Assembly: GCA_938017505.1 (NCBI GenBank)
Contig: CALIKV010000031.1
Coordinates: 1 to 64,000 of the forward strand
Direction: 5' to 3'
Source of the DNA: an uncultured Sulfolobales archaeon
GTDB taxonomy: Archaea > Thermoproteota > Thermoprotei_A > Sulfolobales > NBVN01
DNA: 64,000 nt
Both the position numbers and the translations under genes were made by a program. Under the pieces are notes generated by a model that saw only the letters and a list, made by a program, of their open reading frames with translations, had not been told where the DNA came from and made no database searches. The stretch's first letter is position 1, and the number at the start of each line of letters is the position of its first letter. Positions 36,344-46,535 of this stretch are shown piece after piece.

Positions 36344-37528
36344 TCAGATAGGTGGAGCGCCGACTAACTCGCGTATGAAGATAGTGGCGTACGTCGACGG
36401 TTTCAGGAGGAAACACAGAGACGCGTTGTTTTCGTTCAGCTCAAGCGTTAGTTCCTGTAAGGTGAAGGTCGTCTCTCGAGCGCCTTCTCTGAGGTATCTA
36501 GAGTAAGCACTCTTGCTAGTTAGCTCCTTGAGCTCCTCCGCAACCAGCTTTATCGACTCCTGAGCACATTTGTCAGGAGTCCTCACGTTCGTTCCGGGCA
36601 GCGGTAGGACCTCGCACGTGCGCTCTAACTCATCAACGCCGCCGAAGGAGAGAGCCAGCCTACTCAGAGACAGGTTGAATAAGTACGATTGAAACGCCTC
36701 CACGTACATCTTGAGAAGCCACTCGTCAATCACCCTCAGCGTCCTCCGTAAGTCCCTCCCCTTAATCAACTCCCTCAGCAGCAACCTTTCAAACCTGAAC
36801 TTCCTCGGGAAGAGGTCCAGAGCCTCCTTCAAGTCACCTCTATCATACGCCCTCCTAGCTTCAGCGACTCCAGAGGACTCCGTAGGATACGGCCTGCCAA
36901 GGATTAAGTCCACCGCCTCCCTCAAATCCCCCTTCAAAAGGGCTTTGCCAACGAGATGCGTTACCGGCCTCCTGCTGCCGAACCTCTGGTAACCGTAGTA
37001 ATTGAGGAAACTCACCGACCTGTATCTAGTCCTCAACTCATTCAAAGTAGCAGCATCAACCGCGTTAAGCCCGCTCAGACTAACCTCAAAAAGATTACCT
37101 CCCAACTCACCCCTCCTCAACATCGTCTCATCATAACCGCGGAAGAAGAGCATAACCCTCCCCCCAAACAACTCGTAATTACTCCTGAACACGTCGCCGG
37201 GCCTACACTTAATGGTTACAAACTGGCACGTGAAGCCCTCAGCATCTTTAATCCCCGCGTAAGCAACTTCAGAGCCCAGGGCCCTTGAGACCAGCCTAAC
37301 CGCGTCAGGCGTGGGCAAATTCTCCTTGCACAAGACATACCTGAGGACCTCACCATGAAGACAGGTGACCACCTCACTAACTGAAGCCCTCTCACTAGGT
37401 AATGCTTGAACACCGTTAACGTCCACCTCATAAACCTTGAAGTCCCCCCCACCCTTCTCAAACCTAACGCCGTCGCTGAGTCTCAATTCAGGCCTGCTGA
37501 ACACCAGAACACCTATAGACCTATCCAA
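36344..37528 (-). CDS. truD: tRNA pseudouridine synthase D
   Basis: VAYAGIKDAEGFTCQFVTIK, SFLNYYGYQRFGSRRPVTHLVGKALLKGD, EAFQSYLFNLSLS. Confidence 0.94.
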   Translation of the reverse strand: MDRSIGVLVFSRPELRLSDGVRFEKGGGDFKVYEVDVNGVQALPSERASVSEVVTCLHGEVLRYVLCKENLPTPDAVRLVSRALGSEVAYAGIKDAEGFTCQFVTIKCRPGDVFRSNYELFGGRVMLFFRGYDETMLRRGELGGNLFEVSLSGLNAVDAATLNELRTRYRSVSFLNYYGYQRFGSRRPVTHLVGKALLKGDLREAVDLILGRPYPTESSGVAEARRAYDRGDLKEALDLFPRKFRFERLLLRELIKGRDLRRTLRVIDEWLLKMYVEAFQSYLFNLSLSRLALSFGGVDELERTCEVLPLPGTNVRTPDKCAQESIKLVAEELKELTSKSAYSRYLREGARETTFTLQELTLELNENNASLCFLLKPSTYATIFIRELVGAPPI

Positions 37529-37708
37529 CCAGTGTTCAGAGAGCGTTAACCCTGTTGAGCGCGTTCCAGGCCCTACCTTAGCTCCCTTTCCGCTCTTTTA
37601 TTTAGATGTTATTAGCCTGGCTGACAGCCCTCCCCTCACGAATACTGCGTCGCAGTTCAGCCCTTGCCCTCAGCTTTGGGGGCTTGAGCCTCATCCGCTA
37701 CTAGCACG

Positions 37709-38089
37709 TTAGAGGAGCCTCAGATCCCCCGTCACTTTATCAATCAAGTTCTCGGGAGCTGGTCCTATCCCAACAGCTGTGACTGTCCCCTCAGGAAGTT
37801 CCGTGAGTCCCGCGTCAGCTATTATTGATGTCGGGAGCCCCAGCCTCCTGGCTTCTTCGTAATGCTTAGTGAGTTCCTCCAGACTGGACACCTTGAGAAC
37901 CACTTTCTTCTGTCCCTCAACCAACCATTCATCAACCCAATCCTTCTTAGTCTTGAGACCCTCCAGGAGTGCTGTAACTGACGCGTGAGCCACCTGCACA
38001 GCTAGCTTACCTTTACTCATCTCGAGATCAGCACGTATCAGTATGACTTGCTTGTGCTTGAACACCGACATCTCAGAGACCCTCAACAC
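37709..38089 (-). CDS. pth2: Peptidyl-tRNA hydrolase (Pth2 family)
   Basis: [31 protein letters not shown]...[19 protein letters not shown]...[24 protein letters not shown]. Confidence 0.96.
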   Translation of the reverse strand: MLRVSEMSVFKHKQVILIRADLEMSKGKLAVQVAHASVTALLEGLKTKKDWVDEWLVEGQKKVVLKVSSLEELTKHYEEARRLGLPTSIIADAGLTELPEGTVTAVGIGPAPENLIDKVTGDLRLL

Positions 38090-38408
38090 CTGTTTGAGTC
38101 AGCTTCTCCACGACCTTACTCAGCGTCTCACGCGTCCTGGCCTCAACGCATTTAACCAGAGCACCTACGTTCATGGCCTCATTCTTCCTGGCTAAGTCCT
38201 TGCATTCAGATATGAAGGCCCTCTTATCGATTTCAAGGATGTAGTATTGGGTTTGAGGTATCTTCCTAAGGGCTACTTCCCTGTGTATACCGGCGGATAC
38301 CAGTAATCGACTTACTACCTGATACTCGGACACGGTTAGGATGCTGAAGCCGAAGCTCTGCATGTGATTAACTATCCTGTTCCTCAGCTCACTTAGAGAC
38401 GATCCCAT
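38073..38408 (-). CDS. Hypothetical protein
   Basis: ORF packed between pth2 and next ORF with short overlaps. Confidence 0.6.
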   Translation of the reverse strand: MGSSLSELRNRIVNHMQSFGFSILTVSEYQVVSRLLVSAGIHREVALRKIPQTQYYILEIDKRAFISECKDLARKNEAMNVGALVKCVEARTRETLSKVVEKLTQTGVEGL

Positions 38409-38721
38409 ACCTCTTTACCAATAACTTCAGTGAGTCGAACAGGCATTTAAGCATCTTCAACGTCAAGGAGTTACCGCCTTGCAGTACCCTCACCTTAAGC
38501 TTCCTGTAGACGGCTTTGGAGAGTAGGTTACCATCTGAATCGAATATCAGGATCTCCCCGCTCACCCTGCCCTGCGGGTTGAGGGTGAAGGAAGCCTGAA
38601 CAGCGAACGAGTCCTCAGGGATCACCACTCTATGTAGTTCGGCATTCCCCACGGCATAAGTCGGTCTCTCACCGACCTTCTCAACAACGCTGTAGTTGAC
38701 TTTCTCACAGTCTTTATTCAT
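38389..38721 (-). CDS. Hypothetical protein
   Basis: Internal Met (MNKDCEKVNYS) at 38721 avoids overlap with upstream gene; ORF-track start is 38802. Confidence 0.55.
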   Translation of the reverse strand: MNKDCEKVNYSVVEKVGERPTYAVGNAELHRVVIPEDSFAVQASFTLNPQGRVSGEILIFDSDGNLLSKAVYRKLKVRVLQGGNSLTLKMLKCLFDSLKLLVKRYGIVSK

Positions 38722-38752
38722 CACGACGTAGAGGGAGGTCCTCTTGTGGAGG

Positions 38753-39040
38753 TTACTCCGGCTCCTCGACCTTTCCATCCTCAGTGGCAGGGGCTTCTTC
38801 AACCCTCCCGACCTCCAGCGCCTTAAACTCCTTGAACCCCTTAATCACTATCATGAAACCCTCCTCAAACGTGTATGGTGTGACTCGAACCTCTTCGACC
38901 TTGCCGAAGTCCAGGACAACCCTACGACCCCCTCTGAAATCCTGAACCTCACTTAACTTACCCTCAAGGTCGTAGATGCTGACCCTAGCACCCTCCTTAC
39001 TGAGGTGTACTACAGCCGTAACCAAGTACCCACACCACAA
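38753..39040 (-). CDS. Hypothetical protein, acidic C-terminus
   Basis: Coding-like ORF in same-strand cluster; C-term EEAPATEDGKVEEPE. Confidence 0.55.
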   Translation of the reverse strand: MWCGYLVTAVVHLSKEGARVSIYDLEGKLSEVQDFRGGRRVVLDFGKVEEVRVTPYTFEEGFMIVIKGFKEFKALEVGRVEEAPATEDGKVEEPE

Positions 39041-39162
39041 TAAATAAACTCAAGCTCTATTAAAGACGTGGATCCACGAGCATGTCATTTATAAGCCCTA
39101 AACACGTTTATTATAATGTGTAGAAGTCATGTACGTATCTCTAGGTAAGACAGGTGGAGTGA

Positions 39163-39453
39163 ATGACTAAATACAGGAAATATTCTGACCCATACTCAGT
39201 AAACGTCCAACGCTTCAGCATATACTACGATAGGAGTGGCAGAGCTAAGTCAAACCCTCAGGTTGGTGACGAGATAACTGTGAAGATCGTTGAGGTCGAC
39301 GGTGAGGGTAGAGGCATAGGGTACCATAACGACAGTAAGGTGGTCGTGCCGAGGGCGGTCTTAGGGGAGAAGGTAAGGGTTGTGGTTAGGAAGATTGAGA
39401 ACGGCGTTCTATACGCATCCGTCGCCGAGAGATTAGGGATCTCAAGGAAGTAG
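39163..39453 (+). CDS. TRAM-domain protein
   Basis: VGDEITVKIVEVDGEGRGIGYHNDSKVVVPRAVLGEKVRVVVRKIENGVLYASV. Confidence 0.88.
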   Translation: MTKYRKYSDPYSVNVQRFSIYYDRSGRAKSNPQVGDEITVKIVEVDGEGRGIGYHNDSKVVVPRAVLGEKVRVVVRKIENGVLYASVAERLGISRK

Positions 39454-39521
39454 CTGTTATGGAGCTTCCTTAAGACTTGGTGATCAGCATTATTAAGATG
39501 CCGCCCTAGAATATTACTTGG

Positions 39522-41717
39522 GTGCCTGAATTGAGCGATGAGTCGAGTAAGGTCTTAGCCGAGCTGTTATGGACGGAGAAGTATCGGCCGAAGACTCTTG
39601 ACGAGGTAGTGAATCAGGGCGAGATCGTCCTGAGGCTCAGGCAGTTCATAAAGGAGAGGAACACACCTCACCTACTATTCGCGGGCCCTCCAGGGACGGG
39701 CAAGACTACAGTGGCACACGCGTTTGCCCACGACCTCTACGGAAGCGACTACAGGCCGTACTTCCTTGAACTCAACGCATCTGTGTCTAAGGATAGCCCG
39801 GTGCTCGTTAGGGTGAACGAGAAAGTTATGAGGATCACCTTCGGGGACCTGGACAACATGTTTTTCAGCGACCCAGCTCAGGAGTACGTGAAGGTTGATG
39901 GCCTTGAAGTTCTGACTCAGGCAGGCGGCAGGGTAGTGTGGGGTAAGGTGAAGTACTTAATACGGCATAGAACCTCTAAGATACTGAGGGTTAAAGTCGA
40001 AGGCGGTGAGGTGAAACTCACAGGCAATCACTCGGTAATGATGCTGGACTGTGAAGGGAGGCTCGTAACTAAACACGCTAGCGAGCTAAAACCCGGGGAC
40101 TACCTCATCTCCTTCATCGCTAATCCGAGGAGCCGTGGAGAGTCCGTTAACGCCCGCTGTGCTGGGGCCTCACAGTCCTTGAGAGTAAACAGCGAGGAGG
40201 GAGGCGCCCTCAGGCTGCTTGCTGTCGAGGAACGTGAAGGACTGGAGGGAGGGGGGGCTTATCAAGCCATTTGGACCCTGAGCTATCCTCGAGAGAGAGT
40301 TTTAACAGGCAAAGCGATAGAGATATCCGCGTCCGCGGGCTTACCGTACTACGCGGGCCTAGGGGTGATCGATGAGGGATTACCTGACTTCATCTGCGAA
40401 TTAAGATATCGCCTGGGGGAGGCGTTCCTAAAGGGGATGCGAGACCGGGGTGGAAGTGGTTTGCGAGGTGGTGCAGTAAGGATCTCCCCCGTCTCCGACA
40501 CCCTGCTTGCAGACATGGCCTGGCTTGGCAGGCTAGCTGGAATTGAAACTTCAGTACGTGAGGGGGAGGTTGGGCTCGTATGGAAGGGTTCGACGAAGCA
40601 CGGGAGGTCTGGTCTTCTACCGATAGGGCCTTTCACCAAGTTTCTTGAGAGGGTGGACAACAAGATCCGGACTGACTGGAGGTATCTGCTGGAACACGCT
40701 TCATACGGGGGTGAAGGACGAGCTCCTAAGGACGTGTTAGTGGAGATCCTGGAGTCCGTAGACAGGAAGCTGTTAAACCCTAAGGAGAGGCTCGTATACG
40801 ACACGCTCTATAAACTTGCGACGTCAGACCTACACGTCGTTAGGATTAAGGGTGTTGAAGTCCTAGACTACGACGATTACGTGTACGACGTATCCGTGCC
40901 TGGCAACGAAACGTTCTTCGCTGGAGCCATACCAATACTCTTACACAACTCTGATGAGAGAGGCATCGAGGTCATCAGGACTAAGGTCAAGGAGTTCGCT
41001 AGGAGTAGGATGCCAGGCAACGTGCCCTTTAAACTAATACTCTTAGACGAGTCGGATAATATGACGAGCGATGCTCAGCAGGCGTTGAGGAGGCTTATGG
41101 AGATGTACGTGGCCGTCACGAGGTTTATCCTAGTCGCTAACTACCCGAGCAAGATCATCGAGCCTATTCAATCCAGGTGCGCCGTCTTCAGATTCGTCCC
41201 CTTAAGTAGGGAGGACGTTGTTGAGAGGCTCGCGTGGATATGTGGTAAGGAGGGCGTGAAGTTTTCTCAGGACGCGCTGAACTCCATATACGAGTTAAGC
41301 GAGGGTGACATGAGGAAAGCCATAAACATACTTCAAACCACAGCGGCTCTGGGCGGGGTTACCGTATCTAACGTGTATAGGGTCGTCGGCCTAGCTCACC
41401 CGAAGGAGGTGAGGGAGATGATCGGGGCTGCCTTAAGCGGCGACTTCATCAGGGCTAGGGGGATCTTGAGGAATTTAATGGTTACCTACGGTCTCTCGGG
41501 CATTGACGTGTTGAAGCAGATGCACAGGGAGATCACGTCCTCCGAGGTCGAGTTGCCTGAAGAAGTGAAAGTCGAGCTAGCTGATTACATAGGGGAGATC
41601 CAATTCCGGCTGGTTGAAGGCGCTGACGAGGAGATCCAGCTTGACGCTTTACTGGCCAGGCTCACTGCCGTAGGGAAGAAGGTGTTGGGGGTAGCTCCTA
41701 AACGTGTCAGCAAGTAG
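39522..41717 (+). CDS. rfcS: Replication factor C small subunit containing an intein
   Basis: LWTEKYRPKTLDEVV, GPPGTGKTT, ELNA|...|SDERGIEVIRTKVKEF, LLDESDNMTSDAQQALRRLMEMY. Extein sum 341 aa is the normal RfcS size. Confidence 0.95.
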   Translation: MPELSDESSKVLAELLWTEKYRPKTLDEVVNQGEIVLRLRQFIKERNTPHLLFAGPPGTGKTTVAHAFAHDLYGSDYRPYFLELNASVSKDSPVLVRVNEKVMRITFGDLDNMFFSDPAQEYVKVDGLEVLTQAGGRVVWGKVKYLIRHRTSKILRVKVEGGEVKLTGNHSVMMLDCEGRLVTKHASELKPGDYLISFIANPRSRGESVNARCAGASQSLRVNSEEGGALRLLAVEEREGLEGGGAYQAIWTLSYPRERVLTGKAIEISASAGLPYYAGLGVIDEGLPDFICELRYRLGEAFLKGMRDRGGSGLRGGAVRISPVSDTLLADMAWLGRLAGIETSVREGEVGLVWKGSTKHGRSGLLPIGPFTKFLERVDNKIRTDWRYLLEHASYGGEGRAPKDVLVEILESVDRKLLNPKERLVYDTLYKLATSDLHVVRIKGVEVLDYDDYVYDVSVPGNETFFAGAIPILLHNSDERGIEVIRTKVKEFARSRMPGNVPFKLILLDESDNMTSDAQQALRRLMEMYVAVTRFILVANYPSKIIEPIQSRCAVFRFVPLSREDVVERLAWICGKEGVKFSQDALNSIYELSEGDMRKAINILQTTAALGGVTVSNVYRVVGLAHPKEVREMIGAALSGDFIRARGILRNLMVTYGLSGIDVLKQMHREITSSEVELPEEVKVELADYIGEIQFRLVEGADEEIQLDALLARLTAVGKKVLGVAPKRVSK
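39780..40949 (+). mobile_element. Intein (390 aa) in RfcS, inserted between ELNA and SDERG
   Basis: N-terminal SVSKDSPVLVRVNEK, block-B-like LTGNHSVMM, C-terminal YVYDVSVPGNETFFAGAIPILLHN followed by +1 Ser. Confidence 0.94.
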
Positions 41718-43044
41718 AGTTCCCTGGGTTATTAAGTACAGACCTAGGAGGCTCAGCGACTTCATCGATCAGGAGGAAGCCAAGGAATCAATAAGCAAAT
41801 GGCTCAGCGACTGGCTCTCAGGAAAGCCTGTGAGGAAGGCGGCGCTCTTTTACGGCCCGCCTGGTTCGGGGAAGACCTCCATAGTCGAGGCCATCTGCAA
41901 GGACTACGGGTTTCAACTGATCGAGATGAACGCAAGTGATTACAGAAGGGCCCAGGATATTGAGAGGGTAGCTAAGTTAGCCAGCGTGCAGAGAGGTCTC
42001 TTCGCCGGGAGGAGGCTGATACTCCTGGACGAGATCGACGGACTCACGGTTACTGGCGCGGCTGACGCGGGGGCGATCGAAGCAATCATCAACTTGATAG
42101 AGATCACTAAGAATCCGGTGGTCATGACTGCTAACAATCCCTGGGACCTGAGGTTAAGGCCTTTAAGAGATGTATCGCTTCCCATCGAGTTCAGGAGGTT
42201 AAGGAAAACGGATGTTGCCCGAGTTCTTGAGAGGATATGTACAGCTGAGAAACTGGCTTGCGAAGAGAACGCCCTCAAGTTCATAGCCGAGAGGTCTGAG
42301 GGGGACTTAAGATCGGCTATAAACGATCTGGAGGCCATTGCCGAGGGTGCAGGGAGAGTCACGGAGGAGCTGGCTAGGCAAATACTAAGGGTTAGGGATA
42401 GGGCACTGGATCCTTTTGAAGTCGTCCGGAAGATCTTCATGTCTAACTACATTTGGCAGGCTAGACTCAACGCAACGCAGACTGACCTAGACCCCGATAC
42501 GCTCATGGAGTGGATAAACGAGAACCTGCCAAGACAGTTCACCGACCCCGAGGATCTGTGGAGGGCTTACGAGGCATTGGCTAGGGCCGACGTCTACAGG
42601 GGGCGGATAATACGGACTAACTCATGGGACCTCCTCACGTACGCCACAGAGTTGATGACCGCCGGAGTTGCGCTATCGCCGAGGAACGATGTTAAGTCTA
42701 AGTACAGGTGGGTTAAGTATCAATTCCCTGAGAGGATAAAGATGATGTCGCAGAGCAAGGAGGCTAGAGCGCTGAGGGACAGCATAGCGGAGATAATAAA
42801 AACACACACCCACACATCTAAAGCGAAGATACTGAAGGACGTGCTGCCTTACATTAAGGTGATATTTGAGAACAACATGGAGTTAGCCGCGGAGCTGGCT
42901 ATATCGCTGAATCTCACGGACTCCATGATTAAGTATCTCTCACAGGACAAGGCTGACAAAGTGATCGCCAGGGTGAGAGAACTGAGGAGAGAGCTTAGAG
43001 CCGGAGCCACGAAGCCCAGGACGCGTAAGGGCACTAACGCTTAA
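41704..43044 (+). CDS. rfcL: Replication factor C large subunit
   Basis: VPWVIKYRPRRLSDFIDQEEAKESI, FYGPPGSGKTSIVEA, LLDEIDGLT; overlaps rfcS end. Confidence 0.95.
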   Translation: MSASRVPWVIKYRPRRLSDFIDQEEAKESISKWLSDWLSGKPVRKAALFYGPPGSGKTSIVEAICKDYGFQLIEMNASDYRRAQDIERVAKLASVQRGLFAGRRLILLDEIDGLTVTGAADAGAIEAIINLIEITKNPVVMTANNPWDLRLRPLRDVSLPIEFRRLRKTDVARVLERICTAEKLACEENALKFIAERSEGDLRSAINDLEAIAEGAGRVTEELARQILRVRDRALDPFEVVRKIFMSNYIWQARLNATQTDLDPDTLMEWINENLPRQFTDPEDLWRAYEALARADVYRGRIIRTNSWDLLTYATELMTAGVALSPRNDVKSKYRWVKYQFPERIKMMSQSKEARALRDSIAEIIKTHTHTSKAKILKDVLPYIKVIFENNMELAAELAISLNLTDSMIKYLSQDKADKVIARVRELRRELRAGATKPRTRKGTNA

Positions 43045-43563
43045 AGCGAGACGCCTAAAGGTCCTCGAGAGAGGAGTGGGTGCTGAGAGCATAGTCTCAG
43101 TCGCTGAATCCATTGACGCAGGCCATCATGAGGAATAACGCTAGTCCCTTCCCAACATGGAAGGATTCTGAGCTAGGTGCGGATTCATATTGCCCTATAC
43201 CCGGCCCTTACCTACAAGCGGGTTCATCGAGCTTAACTCTTTCAGGGAACCCGTGACTCATTTACACCTCGCATTTAAGTCTTTCGTCAGCAGTTTCAGG
43301 GTAAACAGCGAAGCATCGGAGGAGCCCTCGGACATGGGATTGTGGAAGCGCCCCGAATGCGGGATGGTTAACGCCTCGAAAGAGCCTCCACGAGCCCACC
43401 CTTCAGGTGGATGGACTTACTCCAGCTGTGAAGGGGTGGGGAGGGGTCGACCTGACGGGGGTTGATGAGGACCCCGATGAACCCGAGAGGTGGATTAAGC
43501 CTCATGAGCTCCAGGGCAAAGTGATTGATACCATCCATCAACCACTATGAAGCCTGAACCTCG

Positions 43564-44850
43564 CTAGACTGAATATAGGAATGGAATGTAAACGAAGACG
43601 TTCACGACCGTCACTATGCTCCCCACTTTGATGAAATCCACAAAGGTCACCGTGACGTTGTACCTACTCTCTAACGCCTCCAACACTATTATATTGGATG
43701 CAGCTCCGAGAAGGGTGAGGTTGCCGGCTACCGTTGAAGTCGCGGCCAAGGTTAGCCAAGCCGAGATATTGTCGCTAGCGAGGTCCAGACTTCTCAAATA
43801 GTTGAGATACAGCCCTACAAACGGAACGTTGCTTATCAATTGACTAACGATAATGGATGTTAAAGTCATGCTGAGGATAGTCGAGAGCTTATTGCTAGTA
43901 TCCGATAAAAAGAGCTGGAACATAGGCTCTACGATGCCGCTCTCCCATATCCCAGCCATAGTTATGAACATCGTTATGAAGAAAACTATGGTACCCCAGT
44001 CTATGCTTGAAAGAAGCTTCCTGGGGTTAGACGCTAGAGGGTAAATGCCGGCCGAGATCACGAAGGGGATGAAACCCCTCTCACTTACGTGGGGGTAGCC
44101 GTAGAGCTCTAACACATCGTTTATAATTAAAGCGGCAATCGTTAGCGCTAAGCCTATCGTCCCTAACATGGCGTCCCTCTTATTCCTTATCTTCTCGTGC
44201 GGAATAAGGCCTACGTTTAATTCAGCATCGGTGATCCTGTAATACCTCTTCACGATCAGCGCCGTTAAGAACAGGTTTATCATAGTCGGGATGAATAGCT
44301 TAGTTATGAAGTGTACGAATGGGGCAGGCATCCCTGAATCAATTGCTATTAAAACGTTCTGGGGGTTTCCTATAGGGGTCATTACGGAGCCTATGGTTAG
44401 TGAGAACATCAGCAGGATCGCCATGGCTTTAGGATCTATCCCAGCAACCTTACCTATTAGAAGGGCTATTGGCGGTCCTATTAACGCTACCGTATCGTTA
44501 ACTGCGACGGCAGCGAGCAAGCCGAAGAGGTAAGTGGAGGCGATGAGCACCTTCACCCTGCTCTTAAATTTCCCAACGAACCAGTAGGATATTGCCTCCA
44601 ATAGCCCGGAAGCCTCCATCAAGCCTGCGATGCTAAACATTCCTATGAGGAACAAAATTACATTCATGTCGATGACCTCCTTTAGCTCATCTATACTGAT
44701 GAGCCCGCTTACGATGACGATAAAAGAGGAAAACGCCATTAGACTCCACACAGGTATTGACGTCCTCCTGCTCCTCAATATAAGGGCTATCACGAGATAC
44801 ATTATGACGAATGAACCGGTAACTGACCGGTAATCCATCAACCTAATCAC
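43564..44850 (-). CDS. ArsB/NhaD-superfamily (SLC13-like) permease
   Basis: MNVILFLIGMFSIAGLMEASGLLEAI, AVNDTVALIGPPIALLIG, SVMTPIGNPQNVLIA. Confidence 0.85.
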   Translation of the reverse strand: MIRLMDYRSVTGSFVIMYLVIALILRSRRTSIPVWSLMAFSSFIVIVSGLISIDELKEVIDMNVILFLIGMFSIAGLMEASGLLEAISYWFVGKFKSRVKVLIASTYLFGLLAAVAVNDTVALIGPPIALLIGKVAGIDPKAMAILLMFSLTIGSVMTPIGNPQNVLIAIDSGMPAPFVHFITKLFIPTMINLFLTALIVKRYYRITDAELNVGLIPHEKIRNKRDAMLGTIGLALTIAALIINDVLELYGYPHVSERGFIPFVISAGIYPLASNPRKLLSSIDWGTIVFFITMFITMAGIWESGIVEPMFQLFLSDTSNKLSTILSMTLTSIIVSQLISNVPFVGLYLNYLRSLDLASDNISAWLTLAATSTVAGNLTLLGAASNIIVLEALESRYNVTVTFVDFIKVGSIVTVVNVFVYIPFLYSV

Positions 44851-45263
44851 CGCACGTACGTTGCTGGCTTCAAGTCACTCCAGCTGAATCGAACTAAATG
44901 GGCATCGTCTAAAAGGACAGGGCTCAAATCCCCGGTGTTTGGAGCGCTGGTGTTTCCTCTTCTCCTAGACGACCCCCTATACGATTTAAACATCGCTAGG
45001 GCGTGAGTCGTAACTGTGTGAATGTGGTGTGAGAGATGTCGACCGTATCTAGCTCTAAGCCCTTTGTAGGCTGCCTCGTATAACTTCTTCCTAGAGGTTG
45101 CCTTCGATGCAATGGCTTCGTTCAGACGTTCTTTAAACGTGTTCGTACAAACTTTGAAGAGCTCTTCCAGCATTGCTCCCTGCTCCCCATCGGGCTTAAG
45201 CTTAGACCTATGGGTCGTAGTCAACAGCGGCTTTCCCATCATTCCAGCCACTATATGAAACAT
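44847..45263 (-). pseudogene. Truncated tnpB (IS200/IS605-type) N-terminal remnant
   Basis: SKLKPDGEQGAMLEELFKVCTNTFKERLNEAIASKATSRKKLYEAAYKGLRARYGRHLSHHIHTVTTHALAMFKSYRG; TnpB N-terminal pattern, no RuvC or Zn-finger part. Confidence 0.72.
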
Positions 45264-45515
45264 AGTAAGAAGAGGTATATGAAGTCAACCATTTGAAAAC
45301 GGCGGTCAAACCCGACGTAGTCGTGGGGACCCCCTTCATCCACGACTTCTTTGGACTCAGGGGCATGTTGGTTCCCTCACGCGAAGACGCGCGAATCCCC
45401 CTGATCCGTGCTTAAAGAGCATTGAAATCATTCTACTAAAGAACATTTTTGTATGGTAAGACTTCCAATCGTGACTTATAATAGTTGGGTTCTGTAGTAT
45501 TTTGAGGGCTACGGC

Positions 45516-46091
45516 TTGAGGTTGGATGAGCTTAGTAAGTTGAGGTTGGTCCCTGGTGAGGAGGTATGCGTGTTGGAGGAGTTCCTGCCGGGTAACGGAA
45601 CCTACGAGCATGAAGGCATTGTCAGGTCCACTGTTGTAGGACGTCCTCTCATCGACCTTGACTTAAGGGTCGTTGAGGTTAGACCGGCTAGTGACCGGGT
45701 ATACATGCCGGCCGTGGGGTCTGTTGTTTACGGGATCGTCTCACTCGTTAAGGACGAGTACGCGTTAACTAGGATATACTGTGACGCTAAATGCAGAAAG
45801 TACCTCACCACCTTCACAGGGATCCTCTACGTATCGCAGATCTCAGACACGTACGTGAAGAGCGTTTATGAGTTGGTGAGGCCTGGCGACGTCGTTAAAG
45901 CTAAGGTCCTCTCAGATACCCCACCCTACCGCCTGACGCTTAAGGAACGCCAGCTAGGCGTAGTGCTTGCTTACTGTAGTTCATGCGGCGCTAGACTCAT
46001 TAAACACGGCAACGCCCTAAGTTGCCCGGCATGTAAGTCGTCTGAAAACAGGAAGACATCCCCCGAATACAGCAACATCAAATGTGTTTAG
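45516..46091 (+). CDS. csl4: Exosome RNA-binding subunit Csl4 (S1 + zinc ribbon)
   Basis: LVPGEEVCVLEEFLPGNGTYEHEGIVRSTVVG; S1-like segment; CSSCGARL...LSCPACKSSE. Confidence 0.9.
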   Translation: MRLDELSKLRLVPGEEVCVLEEFLPGNGTYEHEGIVRSTVVGRPLIDLDLRVVEVRPASDRVYMPAVGSVVYGIVSLVKDEYALTRIYCDAKCRKYLTTFTGILYVSQISDTYVKSVYELVRPGDVVKAKVLSDTPPYRLTLKERQLGVVLAYCSSCGARLIKHGNALSCPACKSSENRKTSPEYSNIKCV

Positions 46092-46193
46092 AGGCTCTAG
46101 GTTAAGGCCCTCAACAGGGTTAAGCATTTTGTTGTAGATATAAGGTTAGGTACGGATTATTAGGCTTAGAGGACTGGTAGAGGTGATGAGGGG

Positions 46194-46478
46194 GTGAACG
46201 TCAAGGTACGTAAGTACACAGAGAGGGAGTTAGTCCTAGCCATAGAGGGCGAGGACCACACTCTAGCTAACCTGCTTGCTAAGTATGCCCTAAGCAATCC
46301 GCATACAAAGCTGGCTACGTACGTCGTCGAGCATCCGTTAATCGGGACGCCTGTCTTGAGGGTAGTCACCGACGGTACAGACCCGATCCAGGTGCTTAAG
46401 GAGGTAATCACTAATACGAGAGGGGAGGCAGAGCAGGTGCTCAAGCTAATCAGCGACGTGCTGAAGGTTAATAAGTAG
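46194..46478 (+). CDS. rpoL: DNA-directed RNA polymerase subunit L
   Basis: ELVLAIEGEDHTLANLLAKYALSNPHTKLATYVVEHPLIGTPVLRVVTDG. Confidence 0.95.
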   Translation: MNVKVRKYTERELVLAIEGEDHTLANLLAKYALSNPHTKLATYVVEHPLIGTPVLRVVTDGTDPIQVLKEVITNTRGEAEQVLKLISDVLKVNK

Positions 46479-46535
46479 ATTCATCCTGTTGAGAGGTGCT
46501 TAAGTGAGTGAACAGATGTTCCTAGGTGCCTCTTT

